A DNA stretch of 64,000 nucleotides from CAYRAV01 sp964422365 (GTDB lineage Bacteria; Bacillota; Clostridia; Lachnospirales; Lachnospiraceae): contig CAYRAV010000001.1 of the NCBI GenBank assembly GCA_964422365.1, forward strand, positions 146,656 to 210,655, given 5' to 3'. The translations under genes and the position numbers were made by a program. Position 1 is the first letter of the stretch. Every line of letters begins with the position of its first letter. Positions 1 through 9,138 of the stretch are shown here, piece by piece. The notes beneath the pieces were generated by a model. It was not told where the DNA came from and searched no databases. It saw only the letters and a list, made by a program, of their open reading frames with translations.

Positions 1-33
1 AGCATCTACAACAACTTTTATTGTTTCCTGCAC
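1..33 (-). CDS. 5' end of a gene running off the left edge (possibly plsX)
   Basis: Only 11 codons are visible. A GTG start at 33-31 sits about eight bases after a strong GGAGG (complement of 41-45). The peptide reads M-Q-E-T-I-K-V-V-V-D-A and is cut by the window edge. The I-K-V-V-V-D-A pattern fits the N-terminus of the phosphate acyltransferase PlsX, where VDAMGGD usually follows, but the diagnostic residues lie outside the window. The identity is a guess; that a gene starts here is fairly likely because of the ribosome binding site. Confidence 0.4.
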   Translation of the reverse strand, partial: MQETIKVVVDA

Positions 34-207
34 TATTTGTTCCTCCAATCTAATGTGGGTTTGTTCTGACTTTTTTGCATTCCACTATTTAATATACTAA
101 ATATCCTTTTGTAAGTCAATAAACATGCTTATCAAATTTATAACGCTTGCTTTCCTAATTTTACCACAAACCCATAGGAGAATCCATAAATTTTCATAAA
201 AGAAAAT

Positions 208-248
208 GAGCCGATACTATTTTAAAATACATCTCATAATATCGACTC
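208..248 (-). terminator. rho-independent terminator after cheR
   Basis: Read on the minus strand, GAGTCGATA pairs with TATCGGCTC (nine pairs, one wobble) across an AT-rich loop of about 23 nt, followed by ATTTTCTTTT. It lies 15 bp past the cheR stop codon and should end that transcript. Confidence 0.6.
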
Positions 249-262
249 AATATTATCATTCT

Positions 263-1054
263 TTATTCTGCTATTTTAACTTTTTTATAAAAAAAAGATT
301 TCATGGAAGTGTATCCTAACTGTTTTGGCTGAATAATCTGCTCCGTACTTCCAACAAATAAAATTCCATCTTCTTTTAATGCCTTATTGAAATTAATATA
401 AATTTCTCTTTTTGCTTCTTCTGTAAAATAGATCATAACATTTCTACACACAATTAAATCACAGGAAGACGGATACGAATCCTTTAACAAATTGTGTTGT
501 TTAAATTCTACCCTTGATTTTATTTTATCAGAAATTTCATATGTATGATTGTTCATTTTTTCAAAATATTTATCGATAAATTCCTTTGGCAGTTCCTTTA
601 CGCTTTTCTCAGAATATAAACCTGCCTTTGCCTTTTCCATAACCTGCAAGTCAATGTCTGTTGCTATAATTTTAATTTGGTTTAACGGCATAAATTTTGA
701 CAAAAGCATAACCAGCGAATACGGCTCATCACCGGTCGAACATGCTGCACTCCAGATTTTAAGCGGTTTTCCGAATTTATCAAATAATTGGGGCAGTACT
801 TCCTTTTCAAGAATCCTCCACTGTTCCGGATTTCTATAAAATTCTGATACATTGATTGTAAGATAATTTACAAATTCATCAAATAGCTTCTTATCAGACT
901 TTAACATTGCTGCATAAGTTGTATATGATGTTACTTTATGTTTTGAAATCAATGCATCAATTCGTCTCTTCATCTGTCTTTCTTTATAGGCATTTAAATC
1001 AATTTTTGTCAACCTTAATATTTCTTCTTTAAATACTTCATAATTATCTGCCAT
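263..1054 (-). CDS. cheR: CheR-type chemoreceptor glutamate methyltransferase
   Basis: SAM-dependent O-methyltransferase expected to methylate glutamates on chemotaxis receptors at the membrane. The 263-aa protein has the usual helical N-terminal CheR domain (about 1-75) and a methyltransferase domain. The SAM motif W-S-A-A-C-S-T-G-D-E-P-Y-S-L is at 101-114, and the late motif C-D-L-I-V-C-R-N-V-M-I-Y-F is near 198-210. The start follows a GGGGG ribosome site by seven bases. It is single here: no other che or fla gene flanks it, and a hairpin terminator follows, so it is probably its own transcript. Full-length and intact; family assignment is secure, receptor partner unknown. Confidence 0.93.
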   Translation of the reverse strand: MADNYEVFKEEILRLTKIDLNAYKERQMKRRIDALISKHKVTSYTTYAAMLKSDKKLFDEFVNYLTINVSEFYRNPEQWRILEKEVLPQLFDKFGKPLKIWSAACSTGDEPYSLVMLLSKFMPLNQIKIIATDIDLQVMEKAKAGLYSEKSVKELPKEFIDKYFEKMNNHTYEISDKIKSRVEFKQHNLLKDSYPSSCDLIVCRNVMIYFTEEAKREIYINFNKALKEDGILFVGSTEQIIQPKQLGYTSMKSFFYKKVKIAE

Positions 1055-1256
1055 ATGAATTCCCCCATTTTATTAATTATTGTGGTAAGTTACCCCCTTG
1101 TCTAAAACCAATGGACTTCCTGCTCCGCAGACCTCATAACCTACTAACTCCATAGGTGTTTATCAGGGCAGTTTTTGCCCTATGCAGCTTCTTTCCTAAT
1201 TTGTCTGCCCTTCTTGCTTTTTGCTTATTACTTACAGCAATAAATGAAATATGATA

Positions 1257-1292
1257 AACAAAGAATTCCATATATTTATGGAATTCTTTGTT
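1257..1292 (-). terminator. perfect hairpin downstream of rpsA
   Basis: AACAAAGAATTCCAT pairs perfectly with ATGGAATTCTTTGTT (15 bp) around a 6-nt loop. It sits about 60 bp past the rpsA stop and is the best candidate end for the baiN-cmk-ispH-rpsA transcript, although the following U-run is weak. The rest of the 1055-1354 gap holds only a short GGGCA/TGCCC-type hairpin near 1164-1180 and no credible gene. Confidence 0.5.
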
Positions 1293-1354
1293 CTAATTAT
1301 GAATAATCAATACTATTTTTGAATACGTTAATCGTATTCAAAATAATTTTATAC

Positions 1355-2443
1355 TTATTGTTCGTCAGCTGTTTCTCCTGTTGTCTCATTTGCATCTAAT
1401 AACGCTTTGATACTTAAACTAATCTTTTTATCATCATTATTAAAGTCCACTACTTTTGCTGTTATTTCCTGACCAACTTTTAAGACATCAGAAGGTTTTT
1501 CAATGTGCTCTTTTGAAATCTGTGATACATGTAATAAAGCATCTATTCCAGGTTCTAACTCTACAAATGCACCAAAGTCTGTCATACGTGCAACTTTACC
1601 TGTCACTTCATTACCAATTGCATATTTTTCAGCGGCATTTATCCATGGGTTCTGGTCTTCGAATTTTAAACTTAGTGCAATCTTTTCACCTTGGATGTCT
1701 TTGATTAATACTTTCACAACATCTCCAACTTTAAAAAGTTTTTTAGGATTCTCTACACGTCCCCATGACATCTCAGAAATATGAAGCAGACCGTCTGCAC
1801 CACCTAAATCAATAAATGCACCAAAATCAGTTACATTTTTTACTGTTCCTTCTATTGTCATTCCCACACTGATTTTTTCAAATAATGCTTTCTGTAATTC
1901 AGCTTTTTTTGCAAGCAACAGCTGTTTGCGGTCACCAATAATTCTTCTTCTTTTTGGATTAAACTCACTAATTACGAATTCAATTTCCTGACCTGCATAT
2001 TTTTGAAGATTTTTTTCATAGGTATCTGATACTAAGCTGGCAGGAATAAATACTCTTGCTTCCTCAATAACAACACTTAGTCCTCCATCTAAAACTGTAT
2101 TCACAGTAGCCTTTAATACTTCCTTATTGTTAAAGGCTTCTTCTAATCTCTTATTTCCTTTTTCAGCAGCTAATCTTTTATAAGTAAGTAAAACCTGTCC
2201 TTCGCCATCGTTTACTTTTATAACCTTAGCGCTCATTGTTTCTCCTTCTTTTACTACAGTAGTTAAGTCAAGATTTGGTGTATTAGTATATTCATTTCTT
2301 GTAATGATACCATCTGCTTTGTATCCTATATTTAAGACAATTTCGTCTTCCTTTACACTAATAACTGTCCCTTCTACAACCTCACCATTGTGAATTGTGA
2401 CTAATGATTCTTCTAACATTTGTTCAAAGCTCTGATCTGACAT
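1355..2443 (-). CDS. rpsA: ribosomal protein S1-like protein, four S1 domains
   Basis: RNA-binding S1 protein of the Firmicutes type (362 aa, four OB-fold S1 domains rather than the six of Enterobacteria). The domains fall near 17-85, 103-168, 190-258 and 275-344; the third and fourth carry the classic F-G-A-F-I/V-D/E-L pattern. It ends in an acidic tail. Translation starts 31 bp inside the end of ispH in another frame; an AAGGAGG site lies within ispH codons. Gene order cmk-ispH-rpsA is conserved in Clostridia, where ispH and S1 are often one fused protein; here they are separate but overlapping, so translational coupling is likely. Confidence 0.9.
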   Translation of the reverse strand: MSDQSFEQMLEESLVTIHNGEVVEGTVISVKEDEIVLNIGYKADGIITRNEYTNTPNLDLTTVVKEGETMSAKVIKVNDGEGQVLLTYKRLAAEKGNKRLEEAFNNKEVLKATVNTVLDGGLSVVIEEARVFIPASLVSDTYEKNLQKYAGQEIEFVISEFNPKRRRIIGDRKQLLLAKKAELQKALFEKISVGMTIEGTVKNVTDFGAFIDLGGADGLLHISEMSWGRVENPKKLFKVGDVVKVLIKDIQGEKIALSLKFEDQNPWINAAEKYAIGNEVTGKVARMTDFGAFVELEPGIDALLHVSQISKEHIEKPSDVLKVGQEITAKVVDFNNDDKKISLSIKALLDANETTGETADEQ

Positions 2444-3273
2444 GCCTTTTGAACCTCCTTAATAATATTATTTGGGGTGGATGCCCCTGCTGTAATACCT
2501 ACGCTACGAAAGGATTTAAACTGTTCTAAATCCAAGTCAACAAGTGTCTGTATATAGTAAGTATTTTTACATTCTTTTTTACAAATCTCATAAAGCTTTT
2601 GAGTATTGGAGCTATGTTTTCCTCCAATCACAATCATGGCATCTGAAACTCTGGCTAACTGCCTTGCTTCCATCTGACGCTCTTCTGTCGCATTACAGAT
2701 TGTATTTAAAGCAATTATATCATACCCCTTTTTTGAAATTATTTCAACTAATTCTTGAAATTTCTTGTAATTAAATGTCGTTTGGGATACAATGCATACA
2801 TTTTTGCCATTTTGGGGTGAATATTTTTCTGCTTCTTCTGTTGTTTCAATCACCACTGCCTCCTGCCCGCACCATCCTTTGATTCCTTCTACCTCGGGAT
2901 GATTATTATTCCCAATAATCACTATATTTTTTGTTTCTTTACTTTTGTCCTGTACAATGCGATGTATCTTCTTTACAAAAGGGCAAGTTGCATCAACAAT
3001 CCGAAGCTTTTTTTCTACCATCTTATCGTGAATTCTTTTTGAGATACCATGAGATCTGATAATAATGGTGCCTTCTGTAATAGTTTCTAACTTTTTTTCA
3101 TTTTCTATTACAATTACACCTTTTTTTTCTAAATCTTTTACAACTTCTTCGTTATGAATAATGGGACCATATGTGTATACTTTTTCCTGCCTGCCTGCTT
3201 CTTCATAAACCATATCTACTGCACGCTTTACTCCAAAACAGAAGCCTGCTGTCTTTGCAAGTTGTATATTCAT
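2413..3273 (-). CDS. ispH: 4-hydroxy-3-methylbut-2-enyl diphosphate reductase
   Basis: Last enzyme of the non-mevalonate (MEP) isoprenoid pathway; an iron-sulfur enzyme converting HMBPP to IPP and DMAPP. All three cluster cysteines are in place: A-G-F-C-F-G-V near the N-terminus, D-A-T-C-P-F-V, and N-T-I-C-N-A-T-E. The substrate-binding H-S-S-N-T and A-G-A-S-T-P loops are also present. A longer reading frame begins at 3306, but the ATG at 3273 follows AGGAG and gives the usual N-terminus (286 aa). It lies 10 bp after cmk and overlaps rpsA by 31 bp. Confidence 0.95.
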   Translation of the reverse strand: MNIQLAKTAGFCFGVKRAVDMVYEEAGRQEKVYTYGPIIHNEEVVKDLEKKGVIVIENEKKLETITEGTIIIRSHGISKRIHDKMVEKKLRIVDATCPFVKKIHRIVQDKSKETKNIVIIGNNNHPEVEGIKGWCGQEAVVIETTEEAEKYSPQNGKNVCIVSQTTFNYKKFQELVEIISKKGYDIIALNTICNATEERQMEARQLARVSDAMIVIGGKHSSNTQKLYEICKKECKNTYYIQTLVDLDLEQFKSFRSVGITAGASTPNNIIKEVQKACQIRALNKC

Positions 3274-3283
3274 AGATACACTC

Positions 3284-3946
3284 CTATCTGTTTTTGTATA
3301 AATCAATAATGGCTTTTACCACTTCTTCAATTGTCATGTAGGAAGAATCTACTAACACTGCATCTTCTGCCTGTCTTAATGGGGCAAATTCCCTGTTCAT
3401 GTCCTGTTCATCCCTTGCAATGATATCTTTCTCAATTTCAGCCTGGCTGCACTCTTCTCCTTTTGCCTTTAGTTCTTCATATCTCCTTCTTGCACGTTCC
3501 TGACTGCTTGCTGTTAAATAAACTTTCACATCTGCATCCGGAAGCACATAAGTGCCAATATCTCTCCCATCCATAATTACATTTTCATGTTCAGCCAATG
3601 TCCGCTGTAATTCTACCAGTTTCAAGCGGACCTTTTTGTTCTTTGCACCTGCAGATGCCATTTTTCCTACTTCTTCCGTTCTCAACAATGAAGTGACATT
3701 TTCTCCATTCAACATAACCTGCTGTACACCAGCTTCATACCCAATTGTAATATCGGCATTTTCACACGCCTTATTAATCTTTTCTTCTTCCTCTGGCTGT
3801 ATTTGCTTTCTTAACAAATATAATGCCATAGCACGATACATTGCTCCTGTATCTACATAAATAAAATCTAATTTTTTTGCTATCATTTTAGCAATCGTAC
3901 TTTTACCAGCCCCTGCAGGACCATCAATCGCAATACTGATACTCAT
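3284..3946 (-). CDS. cmk: cytidylate kinase
   Basis: Phosphorylates CMP and dCMP with ATP. The 220-aa protein starts with the P-loop D-G-P-A-G-A-G-K-S-T (about residues 8-17) and has the NMP-binding segment D-T-G-A-M-Y-R-A and the D-G-R-D-I-G-T motif typical of Cmk. The start follows AGGAG. It is the gene before ispH. A 199-bp family 1 repeat separates it from the upstream flavoprotein gene. Confidence 0.96.
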   Translation of the reverse strand: MSISIAIDGPAGAGKSTIAKMIAKKLDFIYVDTGAMYRAMALYLLRKQIQPEEEEKINKACENADITIGYEAGVQQVMLNGENVTSLLRTEEVGKMASAGAKNKKVRLKLVELQRTLAEHENVIMDGRDIGTYVLPDADVKVYLTASSQERARRRYEELKAKGEECSQAEIEKDIIARDEQDMNREFAPLRQAEDAVLVDSSYMTIEEVVKAIIDLYKNR

Positions 3947-4028
3947 ATTTTGCTCCTTTTTCTTATCATTATTATTTTTGTCATACTTTTTGTGTACTAT
4001 ATCTGCATAACTATACTACAAAGTTTCA

Positions 4029-4227
4029 GAGCGTGTTTGAAAATTGCTTGTTACAAGATGTGCGTCACAATTTGTGGGGAATTTGGTTCAAATTCATGAG
4101 GTGCAGCAGGCTGCATTGAATGAATTTGAACCAAATATCCATACCTTATCGGACAAAGTCTGCCAACCCAGATGGGCATTGCAAAACGGGGCATGCAGAT
4201 TGTGACAATGCATTTTCAAACACGCTC
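4029..4227. repeat. family 1 MITE-like element, type I, intact copy
   Basis: A 199-bp element with inverted ends GAGCGTGTTTGAAAATT and ATTTTCAAACACGCTC; TA follows on the right and CA (a one-base change) precedes on the left. Inside, TTGGTTCAAATTCAT pairs perfectly with ATGAATTTGAACCAA around a GC-rich centre, so the element can fold on itself. It has no coding capacity. Related copies occur at 13535, 15484, 34426, 51909 and 53346. It fills most of the 3947-4267 gap between the baiN-like gene and cmk. Confidence 0.85.
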
Positions 4228-4267
4228 TAAACTATTTTCATTGCAGTCTGTCTTTGCCATTATATTC

Positions 4268-5497
4268 TTATACGGAACTTCCTGCCAGATACCCAGTAGA
4301 CCATGCAATTTGCAAATTATATCCCCCTGTTACTGCATCTAAATCTAATACTTCTCCGCAAAAATACAATCCCTTTACCAATTGGGATTCCATTGTTCCA
4401 GGATTAACCTCTTTTACATGGATACCACCTTTTGTAATAATGGCCTCTTGAAACCCTCTTAAACCACTTACATGTATTGTTAAATTTTTCATACAATGCA
4501 CGAGAGAATGTCTTTCTTCTTTTGTAATAGCATTTACTTTCTTTTCAGAATCAATTCCAGACAATTCTATTATAATCGGAATCATCTTTTTCGGCAATAG
4601 TTTATCCAAAGCATTTTTAAACTGTTTGTTGGCAAATGTATTAAAATCCTTTAATACCCTTATATCCAGTTCTTCTTCTGAAAGTGCCGGTTTCAAATCT
4701 ATGTGAACAGTAAGATTCTTCTGGGGCAGATATTTATGAATCTGTGTACTTGCAGTCAAAATCAATGGTCCGCTTATTCCAAAATGGGTAAATAACATTT
4801 CTCCCATGTCTTCATAAATCGTTTTTTTCCCTGATTTTACAGTAACTTTTATATTTTTCAAAGACAATCCCTGCATCTTTTTGCAGAAATTTTCTTTGAT
4901 TTCAAATGGAACCAGTGACGGCTGCAGTTCTTTTATCATATGCCCTGCTTTTGATGCAAACTGATATCCATCTCCTGTAGATCCTGTTGCTTCATATGAT
5001 TTTCCTCCAGTGGCAATAATCACAGCCTCTGCTTCAATCAATCTTTTTTCCTGTTCTAACACAACACCTTTTGCCATATCATTTTCTATTATAATTTCCT
5101 TTATGTTCGACCTAAAATGTATGTCTACTTTTAATTTTCTTAATTCATTTTCCAGTACTTTTATAACATCTGAAGATTTATCAGAAACCGGAAATACCCT
5201 TTCTCCTCTCTCAACTTTCAATTGCAGTCCTATTTCTTTAAAAAACTCCATAGTTTGTTGATTGTCAAAAGAATAAAAACTACTATATAAGAATTTTCTA
5301 TTTGTCATAACTGCCTGAAAAAGCTGTTCTATATCGCAGGCATTCGTGATATTACATCTTCCCTTTCCTGTAATAAACAATTTTTTTCCTAATTTTTCAT
5401 TTTTCTCATAAATTGTTACTTTATTTCCATTTCTCGCAGCGAAAATTGCTGCCATCATTCCGGCTGCTCCGCCGCCAATCACTATTACTCTTTTCAT
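4268..5497 (-). CDS. BaiN/HI0933-family FAD-dependent oxidoreductase
   Basis: Flavoprotein of the HI0933/BaiN family (often annotated aminoacetone oxidase or NAD(P)/FAD-dependent oxidoreductase). The Rossmann motif V-I-V-I-G-G-G-A-A-G-M-M-A-A opens the protein, followed by the family signature G-K-K-L-F-I-T-G-K-G-R-C-N-I-T-N. The C-terminus has the second FAD-contact block G-E-V-L-D-L-D-A-V-T-G-G-Y-N-L-Q. I use the ATG that places the Rossmann strand at the N-terminus (409 aa). A TTG at 5512 (six bases after GGGAG) and an ATG at 5545 (after AGGA) are alternatives. It heads the cmk-ispH-rpsA cluster; its physiological substrate is unknown. A paralogue is at 21168-22421. Confidence 0.85.
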   Translation of the reverse strand: MKRVIVIGGGAAGMMAAIFAARNGNKVTIYEKNEKLGKKLFITGKGRCNITNACDIEQLFQAVMTNRKFLYSSFYSFDNQQTMEFFKEIGLQLKVERGERVFPVSDKSSDVIKVLENELRKLKVDIHFRSNIKEIIIENDMAKGVVLEQEKRLIEAEAVIIATGGKSYEATGSTGDGYQFASKAGHMIKELQPSLVPFEIKENFCKKMQGLSLKNIKVTVKSGKKTIYEDMGEMLFTHFGISGPLILTASTQIHKYLPQKNLTVHIDLKPALSEEELDIRVLKDFNTFANKQFKNALDKLLPKKMIPIIIELSGIDSEKKVNAITKEERHSLVHCMKNLTIHVSGLRGFQEAIITKGGIHVKEVNPGTMESQLVKGLYFCGEVLDLDAVTGGYNLQIAWSTGYLAGSSV

Positions 5498-5699
5498 CTT
5501 TTCTTCTGTCAAATACAACTCCCTTGTATTTTCCTTTCTGTTCATCTTTATTTTCCTACATTTGTCCAATTTATAATTTTTTGTTTAAAATATAATTCTG
5601 GCAGATTATACCTATCAACACAGCCACAACAGATGTATACCCTGCACTGAAACAATAAGATATAAATGATATGGTTCAATTTTCAAACATATAAAAAAT

Positions 5700-5774
5700 A
5701 TATGTGCAATTTGTACTCTACGAGCAGGCTCTCTCATACAAATTGCACATATCCTTTTGCATGGCTGAATGGTA
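5700..5774. repeat. family 2 repeat, hairpin copy
   Basis: A perfect 16-bp stem (5700-5715 with 5737-5752) encloses a 21-nt loop containing GAGCAGGCTCT. The loop reappears in reverse complement in the family 2 copy at 39123-39306. The right end GCATGGCTGAATGGTA matches the family end; the left end is decayed. It lies past the stop of the GerMN lipoprotein gene and could also stop its transcript. The remainder of the 5546-5802 gap is featureless. Confidence 0.65.
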
Positions 5775-5802
5775 ACAAAAAACTACTTTCTATGCCCTAT
5801 AT

Positions 5803-6429
5803 TCATTTCCATGTATATGGTTCATCCTCTTCAAACACATTATGCCCGCTTTCATAAGCACCATCTTCCACTTTAAAGTAAACTTTCTGACAAGTATCCA
5901 GGTTATCCAGCAAGCTCTGTGATATACTGTCTAAAATAGCCATTTCGACACTGCTCCCAACATCAGCAACAGGTGCCTTATCCTTTTCAAAACTAACATA
6001 TACGCTATCATCTTTTTCTGTTATACTATAAATACCAATCTCTACCCCTTGATCGGAAAAAGATTTTACAACTTCTTGTACAATAAATTCTGCATTAAGT
6101 TCCTGACCTTCTGATAGTTCTGCCACAACACCTTTCGTCTCTAATGTTTCATTATCGATGCTATAAATTGGTATTGTAGTGGCAACTGCCTTTTTTGTTT
6201 CCTGTGGTGCTTCTGTTGTTTCTGACTTCTCGTCCACAGTACCATTCGCAGCTTTCGGTGTTTCCATAGTTTCAGGTGTTTCTAATGCTTCTGGCACATT
6301 TGTCTGTGCTGCTGTTACAGCTGCTGTTGGTTCTAATATCTCTGCTTCATCTTTTTTACAAGAAACAGCCATGCATGTACATATCAGGCACACAAACAAC
6401 AGACTGCTGTATTGCTTTATTTTTTTCAT
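5803..6429 (-). CDS. GerMN-like lipoprotein
   Basis: Predicted membrane-anchored lipoprotein of 208 aa. The N-terminus (K-K-I-K then a hydrophobic stretch) ends in the lipobox M-A-V-S-C near residue 24. A Thr/Ala/Glu/Pro-rich linker follows (about 25-85). The C-terminal 110 residues resemble the GerMN domain of spore-cortex and germination proteins, with V-Y-V-S-F-E-K and a later V-Y-F-K-V-E-D-G-A. The chosen start follows GGAGG; an ATG-like codon at 6459 lacks one. The GerMN call is moderate, and a spore role is inferred from the domain. It stands alone between two repeat-bearing gaps. Confidence 0.65.
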   Translation of the reverse strand: MKKIKQYSSLLFVCLICTCMAVSCKKDEAEILEPTAAVTAAQTNVPEALETPETMETPKAANGTVDEKSETTEAPQETKKAVATTIPIYSIDNETLETKGVVAELSEGQELNAEFIVQEVVKSFSDQGVEIGIYSITEKDDSVYVSFEKDKAPVADVGSSVEMAILDSISQSLLDNLDTCQKVYFKVEDGAYESGHNVFEEDEPYTWK

Positions 6430-6604
6430 ATCCCTACCTCCACAAAATCTATAAAACATAGGTCTTGCCTATCTCTTCAGTATTTTTATTGTAGAAGTAA
6501 CTTATGTCATTTATATGTTAGTACCTTGTCGTTTATATGGCTGTTTTTGTGCTATATTCCATTTAATATAACTGATATTGCTGCGATTTGGATAAAATAA
6601 TATA

Positions 6605-7114
6605 TTAATGATAATTCTCCTGCATCCATTCATACATTAGCTTTAATGCTTTCTCAACTGCTTCTTCTCTTATTTCCTGTCTATTTCCCTTAAAACAATA
6701 TTCTTTTACTACTACTTTTTCTTTTGCATAACATGCAATATAAACCAATCCCACCGGCTTTTCTTCTGTACCGCCATCCGGTCCTGCGATTCCTGTAATT
6801 GCCACTGCTACTTCTGCATCATATCCCAACGCAGCACCTTTTACCATTTCTTTTGCTGTCTGCTTGCTGACTGCCCCATATTTTTTTAGAGTTCCTTTAT
6901 TTACATCCAATAATTTTCTTTTTGCTTTGTTTGAATAGGTAACCAATCCTGCTTTTAATGTTTCTGAAACACCAGAGATATTGACCAGTCGTCCTGTTAA
7001 CAATCCTCCAGTACATGATTCTGCGGTTACCAAAGATAACTTATGTTTTAATAGAAAATTTACAACTTTTTTTTCTAAATCTGTTTTTTCCTCTTTTTGT
7101 TTTTTATCTAACAT
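6605..7114 (-). CDS. cinA: CinA C-terminal domain protein (NMN amidohydrolase type)
   Basis: Stand-alone CinA_C/PncC domain, about 169 aa. This family deamidates nicotinamide mononucleotide in pyridine-nucleotide recycling. The signatures T-A-E-S-C-T-G-G-L-L-T-G-R and A-I-T-G-I-A-G-P-D-G-G are both intact. The N-terminal competence/molybdopterin-like half of full CinA is absent. The start at 7114 follows AGGAGAGG; the reading frame extends further upstream without a ribosome site. It is last in the folD-rimO-pgsA-cinA series. In many Firmicutes recA follows cinA; here it does not. Confidence 0.9.
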   Translation of the reverse strand: MLDKKQKEEKTDLEKKVVNFLLKHKLSLVTAESCTGGLLTGRLVNISGVSETLKAGLVTYSNKAKRKLLDVNKGTLKKYGAVSKQTAKEMVKGAALGYDAEVAVAITGIAGPDGGTEEKPVGLVYIACYAKEKVVVKEYCFKGNRQEIREEAVEKALKLMYEWMQENYH

Positions 7115-7220
7115 TTTAACCTCTCCTTTCTGTTTTTTACGCTTATCAGGCAATTGCCAAGCTCCATTTACTTTTTGAATATTTGTGCAAATTGTCATTG
7201 GAGTACAAGGAATATACCTA

Positions 7221-7769
7221 TTAATGCTTATCCTCTGTTAATACATTCTTGTTTTTCACAAGATAATCAACCAGAGAAATTAATGTCAGCACAACTGAAA
7301 CAACAATCAATATCTTTTCTAATGTTTCAAACATTTTTCCTTCCAACTGTAAAATCAAAAGAATTGACATTATCATTTGTGCAATTGTTTTAAATTTCCC
7401 CCAATAACTGGCAGCAATTACTACTCCATTATCTGAAGCAATCAATCGAAATCCACTAATAATAAATTCTCTGCCAATAATAATAATAACAGCCACCGCC
7501 GGCATTGGTATATTGTCTACCGCAACAAAACAAATCAATGCAGAACACACAAGTAACTTATCTGCCAATGGGTCCATAAACTTCCCAAAATTTGTTACTA
7601 ATTGATATTTTCTTGCCAGATATCCATCCAGTGCATCTGTACAACATGCACCAATAAAAATCGCGGCTGCCAGATAATTGCTGTATGGTATTGTATCAAC
7701 CAACATGCAGACCACAAAAAAAGGAACTAATATTACCCGTATAATTGTAATTTTATTTGGTAAATTCAT
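7221..7769 (-). CDS. pgsA: CDP-diacylglycerol--glycerol-3-phosphate 3-phosphatidyltransferase
   Basis: Integral membrane enzyme making phosphatidylglycerol phosphate, the first committed step to phosphatidylglycerol and cardiolipin. The CDP-alcohol phosphatidyltransferase signature is complete: D-A-L-D-G-Y-L-A-R, eight residues, then G-K-F-M-D-P-L-A-D-K. About five to six membrane segments are visible in 182 aa. The start is the ATG after AGAGGTACAAAA, 19 bp past the rimO stop. The rimO-pgsA-cinA order is common in Clostridia. Confidence 0.94.
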   Translation of the reverse strand: MNLPNKITIIRVILVPFFVVCMLVDTIPYSNYLAAAIFIGACCTDALDGYLARKYQLVTNFGKFMDPLADKLLVCSALICFVAVDNIPMPAVAVIIIIGREFIISGFRLIASDNGVVIAASYWGKFKTIAQMIMSILLILQLEGKMFETLEKILIVVSVVLTLISLVDYLVKNKNVLTEDKH

Positions 7770-7788
7770 TTTTGTACCTCTTTTCTTC

Positions 7789-9123
7789 TTATTCCTCATT
7801 CCATACTACTTCACCAATCAAGTCATATTCTTTCGCATCTGTTACAAATACTGTTACAAATTGACCAGACATTAATTCGTGATGAGACTTTACAAATATA
7901 AAACCATCTACACCTGGTGCATCCTTATAGGTTCTTCCAATAAATACATTTTCTTCTGGAAGCTTGCCTTCAATCATTACTTTCAGTTCTTTGTACAACA
8001 TCGATTCCGCCTGTTCAAAAGCAATTTCCTGCTGTATTTCCATCAATTCATTCCGGCGCCGTTCTTTTATTTCCTCACTAATCTGTTCTTCCATTGCCGC
8101 AGCTGGTGTATCTTCTTCCGGTGAATAGGTAAATACACCCAAACGGTCAAACCGCAGCATCTTTACAAATTCTTTTAGTTGTTCATGATCTTCTTCCGTT
8201 TCTCCCGGAAATCCTGTAATTAATGTAGTCCGAAGGGTAATATCTGGTATTTTCTTTCTTAACTTTGTAATAATCTCTATCAATTCCTGCCTGTTTGTTC
8301 TTCTTCCCATACGTTTTAAAACTCTGTCTGCACCATGCTGAACGGGAATATCCAAATACTTGCAGACTTTATTTTCCTCTTTTATGGTCTGTATCAATTC
8401 TTCTGTAATCTCTTCCGGATAGCAATATAAAATACGTATCCATTCCAGACCTTCAATTTTACACAATTCCTTTAATAATTGTGGAAGCTTTTTTTCGTGA
8501 TACAAATCCATTCCATATAATGTCGTTTCTTGTGCCACTAACATTAGTTCTTTTACACCATTTGCGGCAAGTGCTTTTGCTTCTGTTAAAAGCTGCTCCA
8601 TCGGGACACTTCTATAATCTCCCCTAATCTTAGGTATAATGCAATAAGTGCAATGTTTATTACAACCCTCTGCAATTTTCAGATAAGAATAATATCCACC
8701 TGTTGTATTAATTCTCTTTCGTAACTTTGGCTGATAGTTAAGATTTTCAAACCTTTGAATATGATTTTTTCCTGCTAGAACTTCCTCTATTACATCTACA
8801 ATTTTTTCATAGCTGGTTGTGCCTAAAACCGCATCTACTTCCTCTATTTCCTTTTGTATTTCTTCCTTGTAGCGTTCTGCCAGACACCCTGTTACAACCA
8901 AAGCCTTTAACTGTCCACTTTTTTTATATTCTGCTGCTTCTAAAATTGTATTAATACTTTCCTCCTTTGCATCATTAATGAAACAACATGTATTTACAAC
9001 AATAATATCTGCCTGCATTTCATCATCCGTTATTTCATACCCCTTCTCTTGTATGAAACCTAACATCACTTCACTGTCCACTAAATTTTTATCACAGCCT
9101 AATGAAATGAATAATATTTTCAT
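7789..9123 (-). CDS. rimO: ribosomal protein uS12 methylthiotransferase
   Basis: Radical-SAM methylthiotransferase that modifies an aspartate of ribosomal protein S12. The N-terminal UPF0004 domain carries its three cysteines (S-L-G-C-D-K-N, N-T-C-C-F, T-G-C-L-A-E-R). The radical SAM cluster motif C-N-K-H-C-T-Y-C is near residue 150, and a TRAM-like domain closes the 444-aa protein. S-L-G-C-D-K-N-L-V-D-S-E at the start separates RimO from MiaB. The ATG at 9123 is preferred over 9129 because AGGTG then has normal spacing. Confidence 0.94.
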   Translation of the reverse strand: MKILFISLGCDKNLVDSEVMLGFIQEKGYEITDDEMQADIIVVNTCCFINDAKEESINTILEAAEYKKSGQLKALVVTGCLAERYKEEIQKEIEEVDAVLGTTSYEKIVDVIEEVLAGKNHIQRFENLNYQPKLRKRINTTGGYYSYLKIAEGCNKHCTYCIIPKIRGDYRSVPMEQLLTEAKALAANGVKELMLVAQETTLYGMDLYHEKKLPQLLKELCKIEGLEWIRILYCYPEEITEELIQTIKEENKVCKYLDIPVQHGADRVLKRMGRRTNRQELIEIITKLRKKIPDITLRTTLITGFPGETEEDHEQLKEFVKMLRFDRLGVFTYSPEEDTPAAAMEEQISEEIKERRRNELMEIQQEIAFEQAESMLYKELKVMIEGKLPEENVFIGRTYKDAPGVDGFIFVKSHHELMSGQFVTVFVTDAKEYDLIGEVVWNEE

Positions 9124-9138
9124 TACCATATCACCTTT

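Noticed and set aside
1..33. Firm plsX assignment at the left edge
   Set aside because: Only 11 residues are visible, short of the diagnostic MGGD motif, so it is listed only as a weak suggestion.
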